A DNA stretch of 64,000 nt from Blepharisma stoltei. Its lineage: Eukaryota; Ciliophora; Heterotrichea; Heterotrichida; Blepharismidae. The position numbers and the translations under genes are program-made. Every line of letters begins with the position of its first letter. The first letter of the stretch is position 1. The stretch spans positions 372,001 through 436,000 of the forward strand of contig CAJZBQ010000055.1 of the NCBI GenBank assembly GCA_914767885.1. The letters run 5' to 3'. The notes below the pieces were generated by a model. The model was not told the origin of the DNA, did not search any database, and saw only the letters and a list, made by a program, of their open reading frames with translations. Shown here piece after piece: positions 20,967-30,717 of this stretch.

Positions 20967-22161
20967 TTATTTCTTAGGTCCTGTTGATCCAGTTGGCTTA
21001 AGTCCCCACCAAGTCTTCCAAGTATCATAAAGCCACCATTGAAAACCTGTAAGTGTTCCAATCATAACAATTCTCGGAGCAAGTCCCTTCCAAAGACCTC
21101 CAGCTGGCATTTCATGATATATCTTCTTAATTTCTTCCATAAATGCACCTTGAGTTTGCTTCTTATTATATGCTGTAAATAGTGTATCCGCAGGATGACT
21201 TACCAATGCACAAATAACACCAGCAATATAGCCAGACAAAAATGTAATTCCTAAATCTCCTCTTTAAGGCGAACAATATTTTTTTGCTCGCCCTTAAGAC
21301 TTAACTTTTTTCAATGGTTTTTAGGTTTTAAAAATCACTATGGCATTATTTCAATAGAAAACTAATCTTATCTTTAAAATTATGTTTAGGAATGAGAGCT
21401 GCTTTAATTTCCTCAATAGGCATTAAAAAAATTTTGCTTATATTTAAATAGGGGATTAAGTTGAATTTTTTGCCATAGTCATCTCTAGTTGCATGCAAAA
21501 TATTTTTGAAAATAAATTCTACAGTTCTCTCAAATACTACAAATTTCATGATAGTGTATGGAATTTGTCTACACCAAAGTGGAGTAATACCTTTATAAAA
21601 GCCTTTAAACCCTTCATTTGCTGAAATTTTGCTCCAAGCAGGGCCAAAAGTGGTCGGGAATGCTCCTTCTGGGCTTGTTTGGATTCTTACTTTTACTGCT
21701 TCGAATGGGCATAACAGAATATCAGCGAAAAATTCAGCAGAAGCAGATGAAAGGGCATAAAGCAAAGTTCTTAATGAATAAGCCTTTTCAGGTCCTAAAA
21801 ACGATTCTGCAACTCCTCCATATAAATCTTTAAAAACTTCATAAAAACCGTATTTGGCCATACCTTGAAAAGAGTATCCAATAAATGTCGGGAGCCAGCC
21901 AAGGGTCATTCAAGACTTTCCATTTGCGTTGAGCGCTCTATAAGCGTCTCCCATACCTTTCAGTTTTGTGGGGTCAGCTTGTAGCCTGCATTTAACAATA
22001 TCAATAGGGACAACCGCAGTATGTGTGAGACCACATGCAAATACCCCTCCGACCATGCATTTTAAATAGTAGCTAATATCATGAACTTCTCCATGGACTT
22101 CGGCTCCGTGTGATGGACCTGAACAATGAGCAGGATTTGATCCGAACAGTTTTGGAATCAT
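20967..22161 (-). CDS. Mitochondrial phosphate carrier (SLC25A3 / PiC type)
   Basis: 329 aa from ATG at 22161, after a 205-bp IES is removed and TGA is read as Trp (GKSWMTLGWLPTFIGYS). Three carrier repeats show their signatures: PIDIVKCRLQ in repeat 1, PFEAVKVRIQ in repeat 2, and HPADTLFTAYNKK in repeat 3. GWLPTFIGYSFQGMAKYGFY and QLGITFLSGYIAG-type segments are typical of phosphate carriers. The protein would import phosphate with protons across the inner mitochondrial membrane for ATP synthesis. The N-terminal HCSGPSHG stretch is short, and an extra presequence is not obvious. Confidence 0.92.
21252..21456. mobile_element. 205-bp IES, MITE-like ends, in the phosphate carrier gene
   Basis: The minus-strand boundaries are TTA copies (21457-21459 and 21252-21254). 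Ends such as CTCTTTAAGGCGAACAAT, with the inverted partner GCTCGCCCTTAAG close by, follow the MITE plan with a further barcode (TTAAGGGCGA). Removal gives KKFNLGITFLSGYIAG, exactly as expected for the carrier. Confidence 0.85.
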
Positions 22162-22560
22162 TTAATTTTTATTATTAAAATTAATGGAAATAAATAGTTA
22201 AATATTAAAATTAAGTTTTAATATTTGATAATTACAGAATTAAATATGCTCGTTTTCTAGAGTTAAATTTTTAGGGATGCAAAGGGCAAGCATCCTGATA
22301 AGAGAAAATTTAAGCTATGTCTTATTATATAATGCTTCTCGAAAACATGAATTTTTGTATTCGGTTAGACTGAGAGCTAAAAGGCTAGAAGCAAAATATT
22401 GATAAAGTTTTTGAAATTGAAAGAATAGTGCTTTTTAGTGATGATTTCTATTTGATAAGCCGCTAATAAAGAAATCAACGAACAACAAGATTTGAAGTAA
22501 AATATAGCTGAATTTGCAAGACCTCAATAACTTAAACATTGATAATCCTTGTTGGCAATC
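22162..22560. other. Intergenic
   Basis: 400 AT-rich bases in the gap between the phosphate carrier start and a MITE. I see no coding frame or repeat that I can support. Confidence 0.4.
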
Positions 22561-22932
22561 TAACTCCCCCCCTCCGCGAGTGAACAAAAAAAATTTTGTT
22601 CACTCACGGAGGGATTAATTTATTTTTTTAAAAAATTTATATATAAATTTTATAGAAAATATTTTTTTCTATTAAAAAAATCCTAATTCGCTAAAAATTG
22701 GAAAGCAATAATTAATTTAATTTTAAAATTTATGTTTTAAAAAGCAATTCGTTTAAAATTAAACAGAATTAGCTTTAGATTTCATTATAATAATTATCAT
22801 TTATATATCAAAATTTTTTTCCATAAACAATTTTTCTATTAAAAAATTTTTGTTCACTCACGGAGGGTAGGTTTTTGGGCAAAAAGTAGCGATTTTTCTA
22901 ATGGTTTTGTTCACTCACGGAGGGGGGGAGTA
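22561..22932. mobile_element. Full-length MITE, GTGAGCGAAC type
   Basis: 372 bp. The left end TAACTCCCCCCCTCCGCGAG is followed at once by the inverted copy (TTTTGTTCACTCACGGAGGG), giving a hairpin of about 50 bp. The right end has two direct copies (GTTCACTCACGGAGGGTAGG and GTTCACTCACGGAGGGGGG) about 60 bp apart. The core includes GCAATTCGTTTAAAATTAAA. Size and ends fit the description of BogoMITE, a pogo-derived MITE of Blepharisma, as I remember it. I could not compare sequences. It is intergenic, 85 bp before a start codon. Confidence 0.85.
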
Positions 22933-23017
22933 AGCATTAATTTTTTTTATAGTTAAAGCCCAACCGAAAATTCTGATTTTTGTGTTTAAATATTTGCAAA
23001 TAATATTTTATAAAACC

Positions 23018-23662
23018 ATGGCACAATACGGCAAAGCTGAGTATTGGGAGGAACGTTATACAAGGGACGCAGAGCCATTTGACTGGTACCAGCGTTGGAG
23101 TGGCATTAAAGACGTGCTAACCCAATATGTATTCCCAACTCATCAAATTCTTCACTTAGGATGCGGAAACTCCCGGCTAAGTGAAGAAATGTACGATGAA
23201 GGCTTCATTAACTCTATCAACATTGACATCAGCCAAGTTGTCATCAAAGCAATGCAAGAAAAATACCGAGACAAGCAAACCATGAGGTTCCTTCATATGG
23301 ATGGCAGGAATATGGAATTTGATGATGCTACCTTTGATGCTGTGATTGACAAAGGAACACTAGACGCCATCCTTTGTGGAGAAAATTCCACAGCTCACGC
23401 AAATAAGATGATATCAGAAGTTTACAGAGTTCTTTCGCCTACAGGAGTCTATGTCGTGATATCATATGGACAGCCTCCACATAGATATCCTTATTTAGAC
23501 AAGCCAGAGCTTAATTGGGAAATAACAGTCCACCAAGTTCAAAAACCAACTATTGCAAGCACCGCTGCTTTGGCTACAGATGATAGAGACCAACCTAACG
23601 TTCATTATATTTATGTCTGCAAGAAACGTGGAGGAAGAGAAGCACCTAGACAAGAAGCTTAA
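23018..23662 (+). CDS. Class I methyltransferase, EEF1AKMT4 / METTL13-N-like
   Basis: An uninterrupted 214-aa ORF starting at ATG 23018 (MAQYGKAEYWEERY). The SAM-binding motif I is ILHLGCGNSRLSEEM, with INIDIS as motif II-like acidic loop. MDGRNMEFDDATFDAVIDKG and LDAILCGENS follow. These match the family that methylates a lysine of elongation factor eEF1A. The YWEERY-PFDWYQRW start is typical. The reaction is SAM-dependent lysine methylation in the cytosol. Substrate choice is inferred from the family only. Confidence 0.85.
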   Translation: MAQYGKAEYWEERYTRDAEPFDWYQRWSGIKDVLTQYVFPTHQILHLGCGNSRLSEEMYDEGFINSINIDISQVVIKAMQEKYRDKQTMRFLHMDGRNMEFDDATFDAVIDKGTLDAILCGENSTAHANKMISEVYRVLSPTGVYVVISYGQPPHRYPYLDKPELNWEITVHQVQKPTIASTAALATDDRDQPNVHYIYVCKKRGGREAPRQEA

Positions 23663-23795
23663 ATAGATAATTTAATTTATTAAAATCAATATTATTATTT
23701 CACAAACATAATATATATAATAAGCAAGAATAGCAAATATTTTTAATAGAAAACAATTAATTAGCCTTTTTTCATATAAAAATTCTTTTCTTAAT

Positions 23796-26700
23796 ATGAG
23801 CGAAAGTACTAGGAAGAAAGGATTTTTTAAAAATTCAGCCAGAAGTAACTTTTTTGCAACACATGTGCTCAAAAACGAAACAAAAAAGCCGCAGAAAATA
23901 ACAAAACCAAAAAAAGAACTAACAGGACCTCAAGCGAAATTAAATGAAATTATAGCAGAAGCTACTGATTTTATCTTTAAAAGTGCTGAAACGACTGTAT
24001 CGACTCCGTTTGAAATTAACTGTGTAGCTTTTTCTGAAGACAACCAAACGATTTTTTTTGGAAGCAGCAATGGAAATCTTACTCGATTTGACAAAAAGGA
24101 TGGAAAAATCTGTGATGATGTCCCGCTAGGAAGGTATCCAATTTTTGGAATTTGCTTGGACGAAGCCAATTCTAAAGTATTTGTATGTGGGGCATCAAAT
24201 AATGTGCAAATTGGCATGAATAAGTGTTAAAAAATATCATTGGTATATAGGAAGTAGATTAATCGAATCAAGTGATTATAGGATATATCTGTTCATAAGC
24301 TTCCTAGACTTGAACCTCTTCATGAGTTTCGAGGCCACAATGACCAAGTAAACCAAATGTCTCTATCATCAAACAAAGAATTTCTTTATTCAGCAAAAGA
24401 AATAAAATGGCAACGTCGATGGAACATGGACTCCGAGACACACTCCTTATGGAGGAGAGAGAACCCATCCCGATGAGCTGAAAATAGTGTCTCTGTCACT
24501 TTTTGAAGCAGGCAAAGGATTTGAGAATGCCTTCTGAAGAGAAAGTTATATTTTTCCCTGAAAGCTTTCCCTGTCCCTACCAAATGGGCTAGACAGATTT
24601 TGCCTCCACTTAGTCTTTTCTTATCGGGACTGGGCATCCGCAAGAGGTAGCTCTAATCTATAGAGTTAATTCTTAGGCTAGGTAGGCTTACGCAGATAGG
24701 CAGGCTAATGGTCTATCTGCTTATAGCCTTATAATACTTAACTTACCTTTATTCAGCAAGCGAAGATTTTACAGTTAGACAATGAAGCACCAAACTAAAG
24801 GGCAAAAGTGAAGTTATTTTGACCCATGAAGGTCCAGCAAGATGTTTATGTGTAACTCGTGATAATAAGTATGTTTTTAGTGGAGGCGACGATATGGCTA
24901 TAAAAATCTACGACATTGAGTTCAAAGAAGAAATGCTGAGTTTGCAATCTCAAGCTAAAAGTATATGAAGTTTAGCTTGCAATTATTCTTCCACAATGCT
25001 TGCTTCTGGAACAGATGATGGTACAATTGTTATTTGGAATATCCTGGACTTTACCCCAATTACACTGTTTACTGACCACTTAGCAGGAATTAGGTCTCTT
25101 GTTTTTAGCCCTGATGACTGTTTTTTAGCTTCTGGCAGTGGAGATTCTAAAATTAAAGTCTGGGATCTCGATAAAGAAAGAAGAGAAGTCACTCTAACAG
25201 CTCACACAGGCTCGATTACTGAAATAGTCATATCCCCACAACAAGATATCATAATTTCAGCCTCAATTGACAAAAATATCAAAATCTGAGGGTTTCCTCG
25301 CTTTCTTGAAGAAGAAGGCTTCAAACTGTTAGGAAACGACTTTTCAAGCATCAGTTTTACCCCAAAATCAGACTGTGTCATTTCTTGTGGAACTGATAAA
25401 GGCATAAGATTTTGGGACCCGAAAAATGATGAAGCTACAATTTTGCATAAATCTTATGGGGCTGGGCTTTCAAGCGCAGTATCTTGGGACGAAAAATACG
25501 CAGCAGTTGGGGATAATTTTGGAAATTTATACATTTTTGATTTAAAGAAAAAATCATTAAAGCACCATATATTGCCTAAAGATGGCCACATGGGACCGAT
25601 AAGAGACATGTGTTTTTCTTTTGATTCTGATTATTTGGTTACCGGTGGAGGAGACTCAAAAATTATGGTCTGGCATGTAAGAGAGATGGAAAATAATATA
25701 CTGTGGGGGCATCAGCAAAGCATTTGGTGCGTTTGTATTAGTCATGATGGAGAAACGGTGGCTTCTGGAAGTGCTGATAAGACACTCAGAGTTTGAAATT
25801 TGAAAACGACTGACCAAAGATACTGCATTCAAGCGCAAGAAGCTATAACTGCTATAAAAATAGACAAAACTGACATGTTTCTTATAACTGGAGGGCTTAC
25901 AGGGACTGTAAAAATATGAAACATCGCTGAAAGAAATCAAGAGTCAGTATTTGATAAACATACTGGGCCAGTGACAGGAATTCATATATTAAATGATAAT
26001 GAGAATATACATAAAATGGCGTATGGTGACCGACCCGTCCTCTCAGTGATGGTAACCCATGTATATCCGGGCATGATTTTCAGAAGAAGCGACTTAGCCC
26101 AGCAATATCTGGACCCTGGTGGCGACCGGGGACAAACACAGACCCGCTGATCGTGTCCAGATCCTAGGGCAGTTAGGAGCATCTTCTTTTTCCAGCAGCG
26201 CCCAAGCCAGTGGGTGCCCGAAATGGAGCAGGGCGACTTATCTGCTCAAGCTGCTACTGTGGTCTACCCCGAATCGCGGAAGCGATCGAGGATTTTCTCA
26301 AGCGGATAAGCTGGGAAAAGGGGAGGCAGATCAGACGACCAAGGAGGCGGTCTCTCCAGTCAAAAGGGCCCCAAATTAAACGGGGCGATCTGGCCAACCG
26401 GAGGCAAAGACTGGCGTAATTCGGGGCGGAAGGCTGAGTTGGAAATGGTGGTGCCCGGTGACGGTCGGAGACGACCCAATAGGGCAACCCACTACCGAGA
26501 AACCAGGGGTTTCGGCCTGGGCTCAGAGAACCAGTGATGGAAGTCCATCCTTTTCGCTCGTGCCGGCACGGCTCCTTAAGGAGCGTGGAGGGAATGCCAC
26601 GCATGGAAGCAGGGACCTTAAATACATATCGCTTAATTATTATTATAAATGATAATGAGACCTTCTTTAGTTCTTCTCAAGATTAGATTAGATTAGATTA

Positions 26701-29396
26701 AGCCGTTTGCCTTGCAGGGCTGGGGATTCTCACCCCTTCACGCTCATCGCCCCTGAGGAGCCTCGGCAGACACCCTCCTTGTTGCCTCAAACAAGGGATT
26801 CGCACCACCAGTCTTGACTTCCATGGCTTCTGGAGTCTAAGGGCCAACCACCTGGGTCGAAACTCCCAGTTTCTAGTTGGGCAAATACCGTCTTCAGGGT
26901 CTGAGGGTCATATTGCCCTCAAACATTGGCCGACCTTGCCCTTTCCAATGATTGTCCTGGAGGAAAAACTCCAAGTCCAAGAATTAGCTCCTCGGGCTCG
27001 AAGAAAACCCAGCCCGAACATACATAAAGTATTACCGGCCCCTTTCCGCCTAGATCTCCGACACTGGGCCGTTGCCTGCTGATGTTGAAGAAATAGGGTC
27101 GAGAGGTCGGGTGGTCTGTCGTCACCATTTTTATGTATATGTTCTCAAGATAAAACTATTTATATTTACTCATTGAAATACAGGATCCCGCTTACTTTCC
27201 TTACAAGGAAACAGCCAATTTTTTCAATTTCAGTGTCTACTGATGAAAAATATTTGATTACTGGGGAGCATGAAATTATTTATATGCAGGAAAATCCATT
27301 GAATTCTAAGGCTGCAAGAATATTAGGCCCTGAAGAAAATGTCCAGAAATTCCTGACCTATATGAAGTCGCTTCTTAGTGACCTTCATCCTAAGCACGAC
27401 CCTTCTATGGACGATTTCATAATCCTGCCTCAGTTCTTAAACACTCTCCATTTTTATACAAGTGGGAACCACAAAGACCACTTAAAAATTTCTCTTTCTC
27501 AAAACACAGCTGCAATAATCCCATCAAGAGATGGCTTCCACCCTCTTTCTATATGTCTAATGAAAGAGCTTAAAACTGCTCGTGACGAAGTCGTAAATGC
27601 TTTTTGTGCAATTGGCAAAAAAAATCCTTTTATTTTACAAATGCTGGAAGATGACTTAATAGAAATGAATAAAAAAAGTTTCGGGAATTTAAATGAGCTT
27701 TATAATGTTTTATACCAAGAATCTTAATCTTAATCTTAATTATCTATAACGCTTAACGTCCACACTAAGGGGTAGCCAACTCCAGAGCTGCCACCATATT
27801 TATCCACGTGTCGGGCCCAGAAATCGCTGGATCGATCCCTTTTGATCGCCAAGGCACGGATAAATAAGGCGTTCCGGCTTCGACGGGCTTCGCTGCCACC
27901 ACGGCTTTGTTTCGACTCAGCTCCTGCGCGTGTTCCGCCTGAGGGTCCATCTCCCTTGGGATGTGCTGAGGGTAAAAACTCCAGATCTTGAGCGCACTGA
28001 GGAGCAGTTTCCTTTGGTTTTCCCCAAAGTTAAACCGCTATTGCTGTGCAGAAGTTCTTGAGGTGAAAACCCAACCCCATAAATAAAATTGCTTGAGTGA
28101 GAGAAAGTTAGCGGAGCTAACTTCGCTTGAGCGAAAGCCATTTTATTTATTTTATACCAAGAATCAGCCAGAAGGACTTTGCCTAAATTCTGCGATAAAA
28201 GTGTGGATCTGCCAATTGTTCATATTTCTGACCATTGCAGAGTCAAGCCTGAAGATTTTTTAAATGAAACACAGCTGTCTTCTCAAGGGATGGGAATTTC
28301 TTGAAATGAAAGCTATGTTAGAATTCCGCTTATTATGGGAAGCGCTGACAGTATTGATTTTCTTGAATCTTTAGCTGACTGTACAAATTTAGATGTGCTT
28401 AGATGTGAATTTGTGCAAGAAATAATTAGATATAAATGGGAAACAGCGAAATATACAATGATGTATCAGGGATTAATGTTTAGCTCTTATATGATTTTGC
28501 TGTGTGTTTATACTGCGTATTATATGGAAAATGTGTATTTCCAGACAGGGATGTTTATAACAAACATTTGTTTGCTTTGTTATGAGTGCTATCAGCTGAT
28601 GGTCAGTGGGGCAAGCTATTTTACAGACTATTGGAATTATGTGGACTGAGCAAGAGGCTCTATGATGTTTTCTTATATCATTATTGAATGGTTCGATGTG
28701 TGGGTAGACCTTAATGCTTCAGTTTTTGCAATGGTCACTATTCTAAGCTGGCTTCGTGGGATCACATATTTCCGCTTATTAACTACAACTCGTTACCTAA
28801 TTAACTTGATTTTCCAAGTGGTTCATGATATTTCTGGTTTTCTCATAGTTCTAGCATACAGTACTCTTGCATTTACATTTATTTTCATTGTGCTTGAGCG
28901 AAAAATGGAAATCCCTGTCATGCTGGACTATTTAAGTTCGTCATATTTATTAGTGTTTGGGAATTTTGAAGGAGAAGACTACAATATAATTGAATGGACT
29001 TGCCTTACCATGGCGCTTATAATACAGCCAGTTATCATGCTAAACTTATTAATTGCGATCATCAGTGACACTTATGATAGAATTCAAAGCGACTGTGTTG
29101 CTGCTGACGCAAAAGAATTAATAGATTTAATTATAGAAGTAGAAGGACTGATGTTTACCAGACGAGAAGTTAAGGCAAAACATTATTTTCAAGTGTGCAA
29201 GGAGCATGAAAAAGAAACTGAAGACGGAGGCTGGGAAGGACAAATTAGGATGCTTCAAGCTTCAATTGATAAAATTAATGCAGCGACTCAGTCAAACGGA
29301 GAGCTAGCAATGAATAAATTAAGACAGCAAGATAAAAACTTGATTGATCAAAATATTAAGCTGGATCAAGTTTTAAAATCGATGAAGAAATCATAA
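23796..29396 (+). CDS. WD40-repeat / TRP-like cation channel fusion (1198 aa)
   Basis: Removing five insertions (75, 363, 656, 468 and 442 bp including repeats) yields exactly 1199 codons. Residues about 60-640 contain at least ten WD40 blades (GHNDQVNQMSLSSNKEFLYS, LASGTDDGTIVIWN, LASGSGDSKIKVWD, LVTGGGDSKIMVWH, VASGSADKTLRVWN). A linker of 200 residues follows. Then come six hydrophobic segments: YQGLMFSSYMILLCVYTAYY, IICLLCYE-like, SMMFSYIIIEWFDVW, VFAMVTILSWLRGITYFRLL, ISGFLIVLAYSTLAFTFIFI, and IIQPVIMLNLLIAIISDTYD. A coiled-coil tail ends the protein. The last helix with LLIAIISDTYDRI is typical of TRP/polycystin-like channels. The pore segment is around YLLVFGNFEGEDYN. Probable membrane cation channel with a propeller as cytosolic sensor. 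TGA is Trp many times. The ion is unknown. Confidence 0.85.
24221..24295. other. Predicted 75-bp TA-bounded IES
   Basis: ATAAG direct repeats lie at 24220-24224 and 24295-24299. Removal joins GMNK to LPRLEPLHEFRGHND in frame and supplies the next WD40 blade. Confidence 0.8.
24397..24747 (+). mobile_element. SINE/LINE-like insertion S8 in a WD40 blade
   Basis: The target repeat TTTATTCAGCAA is perfect (24385-24396 and 24748-24759). The 5' end is AAGAAATAAAATGGCAACG. The 3' end has a TA-rich low-complexity tail. Removal restores EFLYSASEDFTVRQW. Confidence 0.9.
26005..26645 (+). mobile_element. SINE/LINE-like insertion S6, GC-rich
   Basis: The target repeat TAAATGATAATGAGA is perfect (25990-26004 and 26646-26660). 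The 5' end is ATATACATAAAATGGCG and the 3' tail is (TTA)n. The interior is rich in GC against an AT-rich background. Short ORFs in it (60-116 codons) look unrelated to known proteins. Removal restores ILNDNETFFSSSQD. Confidence 0.9.
26684..27141 (-). mobile_element. SINE/LINE-like insertion S7
   Basis: The target repeat TTCTCAAGAT is perfect (26674-26683 and 27142-27151). On the minus strand the 5' end is CATATACATAAAAATGGTGA and the tail is (TAATC)n. It lies only 13 bp after S6. Removal restores SSQDKTIYIYSLKYRIP. Confidence 0.9.
27724..28149 (-). mobile_element. SINE/LINE-like insertion S3
   Basis: The target repeat TTTTATACCAAGAATC is perfect (27708-27723 and 28150-28165). The minus-strand 5' end is TAAATAAAATGGCTTTCG and the tail is (GATTAA)n. 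It shares long stretches with S1, including CTCCTGCGCGTGTT. Removal restores VLYQESARRTLPKFCD. Confidence 0.92.
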
Positions 29397-29436
29397 TTTA
29401 AATTGATAAAAAGTTATAGGCTGTTTAAGAATGAAT

Positions 29437-29937
29437 TTACATATTTAAATTAATATAAAATAATATATTAAGTATGGTAGGGCATATAATCTTCTCTAAG
29501 AGCATCTCTGAGAACTCTTTATAGTCAATATACCCATTGAGGTCTTTGTCTGCTTCTGAAATAATAAAATCAATTTCGTCATTTGTCAACGGCTCTCCCA
29601 TTGTTGTCATGATTTGCTTGAATTCCTTTGGGTCGATTCTCCCATCTCCGTTCCTATCAAACATCTGGAAATACCTTACAACGTCGTCTTTTGTGATAGG
29701 CTCTCTTATTTTTTCAGCGTACATATGCAAAAACTCATTGAATTCAATTCTTCCAGTGCCCCGAGTATCTGCTCTGCGGATCATGGCTTCAACTTCAGCG
29801 TTTGAAGGGTTTAAGTTCAGAGACCTCATGACTTTGCCCACTTCTTTTGCGGAAATGCTTCTGTCTTTATTGATGTCGAAAATATCGAAGAGCCTCCTGC
29901 ATTGATCGATTTGGTCTGGAGTTAGTTTGTCAACCAT
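29437..29937 (-). CDS. Calmodulin-like four-EF-hand protein
   Basis: An intact 166-aa ORF from ATG at 29937. Four canonical loops are complete, each ending in Glu: DINKDRSISAKE, DTRGTGRIEFNE, DRNGDGRIDPKE and DKDLNGYIDYKE. Spacing is as in calmodulin, although loop 2 has Thr/Arg/Gly substitutions. The C-terminal 16 residues (CPTILNILFYINLNM) extend past calmodulin and are hydrophobic, possibly a membrane or target-binding tail. Calcium sensor in the cytoplasm or cortex. It converges on the WD40 channel with 40 bp between the stops. Confidence 0.9.
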   Translation of the reverse strand: MVDKLTPDQIDQCRRLFDIFDINKDRSISAKEVGKVMRSLNLNPSNAEVEAMIRRADTRGTGRIEFNEFLHMYAEKIREPITKDDVVRYFQMFDRNGDGRIDPKEFKQIMTTMGEPLTNDEIDFIISEADKDLNGYIDYKEFSEMLLEKIICPTILNILFYINLNM

Positions 29938-30081
29938 TTTATTATTGAAAGCTAGATTTGGTTTAGTTATACGAAGGCTGCTTATAAAATATATGCTGTG
30001 TTTGGCTAAATTTGATGCTTTTTACACTTTAGAATTTAAAGCTAGTATATGAGTTATCGATGTGTATTTAAACAAAACTGC

Positions 30082-30645
30082 TTATTCTTCTATAAGAGAA
30101 CTTTTAAAGGATTTTTCAACAGAAGGAATGTCTGCTTGCATTTTTAAATTAAAATTACTTTCTGATAATCTGAAGTTTAAAATTTTTTTTAATTCCCTAG
30201 CCAGAGTATTGTAATTGATTTGAATCTCCGTAACTCTTGCAATTTTTGCTGAATAGTTATGCTTTATTATTCCCTCTTACTCCTCTTTCGTGGAGTCTAT
30301 AATTTTATTGATTATTGTTTAAAAAATTTCAATTTTAAATCCCTAGTCAGAATAATCCCAAAATTTTGGAAACCTTAAGATTTATTGTATGAATTTTGAG
30401 TCTTTAACGTATTCCAATATGCCAGAAAATTTTCACTTATGAGATCTCCTTACCTGTATGGCATCACATGGGGGAAATTTTCCTGGCATGCGGAGGATGA
30501 CCCCAAAAATCAGAAAACTCTAAAGTTTTTCACGAGAGAGTAAATCAAAAATAAGAGGATTAATTTTTTCAAATGATCTTAAAGATATCATTTGCTAACT
30601 CACACAAGAGATGGAAGTTATTAAAAGATATTTATTAACTATCAT
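30082..30645 (-). CDS. Small hypothetical protein split by a MITE
   Basis: A 70-aa protein appears when the 346-bp MITE is removed: MIVNKYLLIIKHNYSAKIAR continues with VTEIQINYNTLARELKKILN and ends in SFKSSLIEE. The distal 60 codons are open and have an amphipathic helical pattern. The start at 30645 is the first ATG that stays in frame. The family is unknown. The evidence is the restored frame plus the MITE limits, so it is moderate. Confidence 0.45.
30272..30617. mobile_element. Degenerate MITE in a small gene
   Basis: TTATT direct repeats (30267-30271 and 30618-30622) flank 346 bp. The ends resemble CTTACTCCTCTTTCGTGGAG and the inverted CTCTTGTGTGAG type. Confidence 0.6.
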
Positions 30646-30717
30646 ATAATTTGTTATTATAATCAAACATAAAAATATTATAACTTTCTCCTTATTACAT
30701 AATATCTATAATATATA

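Noticed and set aside
26119-27128. ORFs of 60-116 codons in GC-rich DNA
   Set aside because: They lie in SINE/LINE-like insertions S6 and S7, overlap in several frames and show no recognisable domain.
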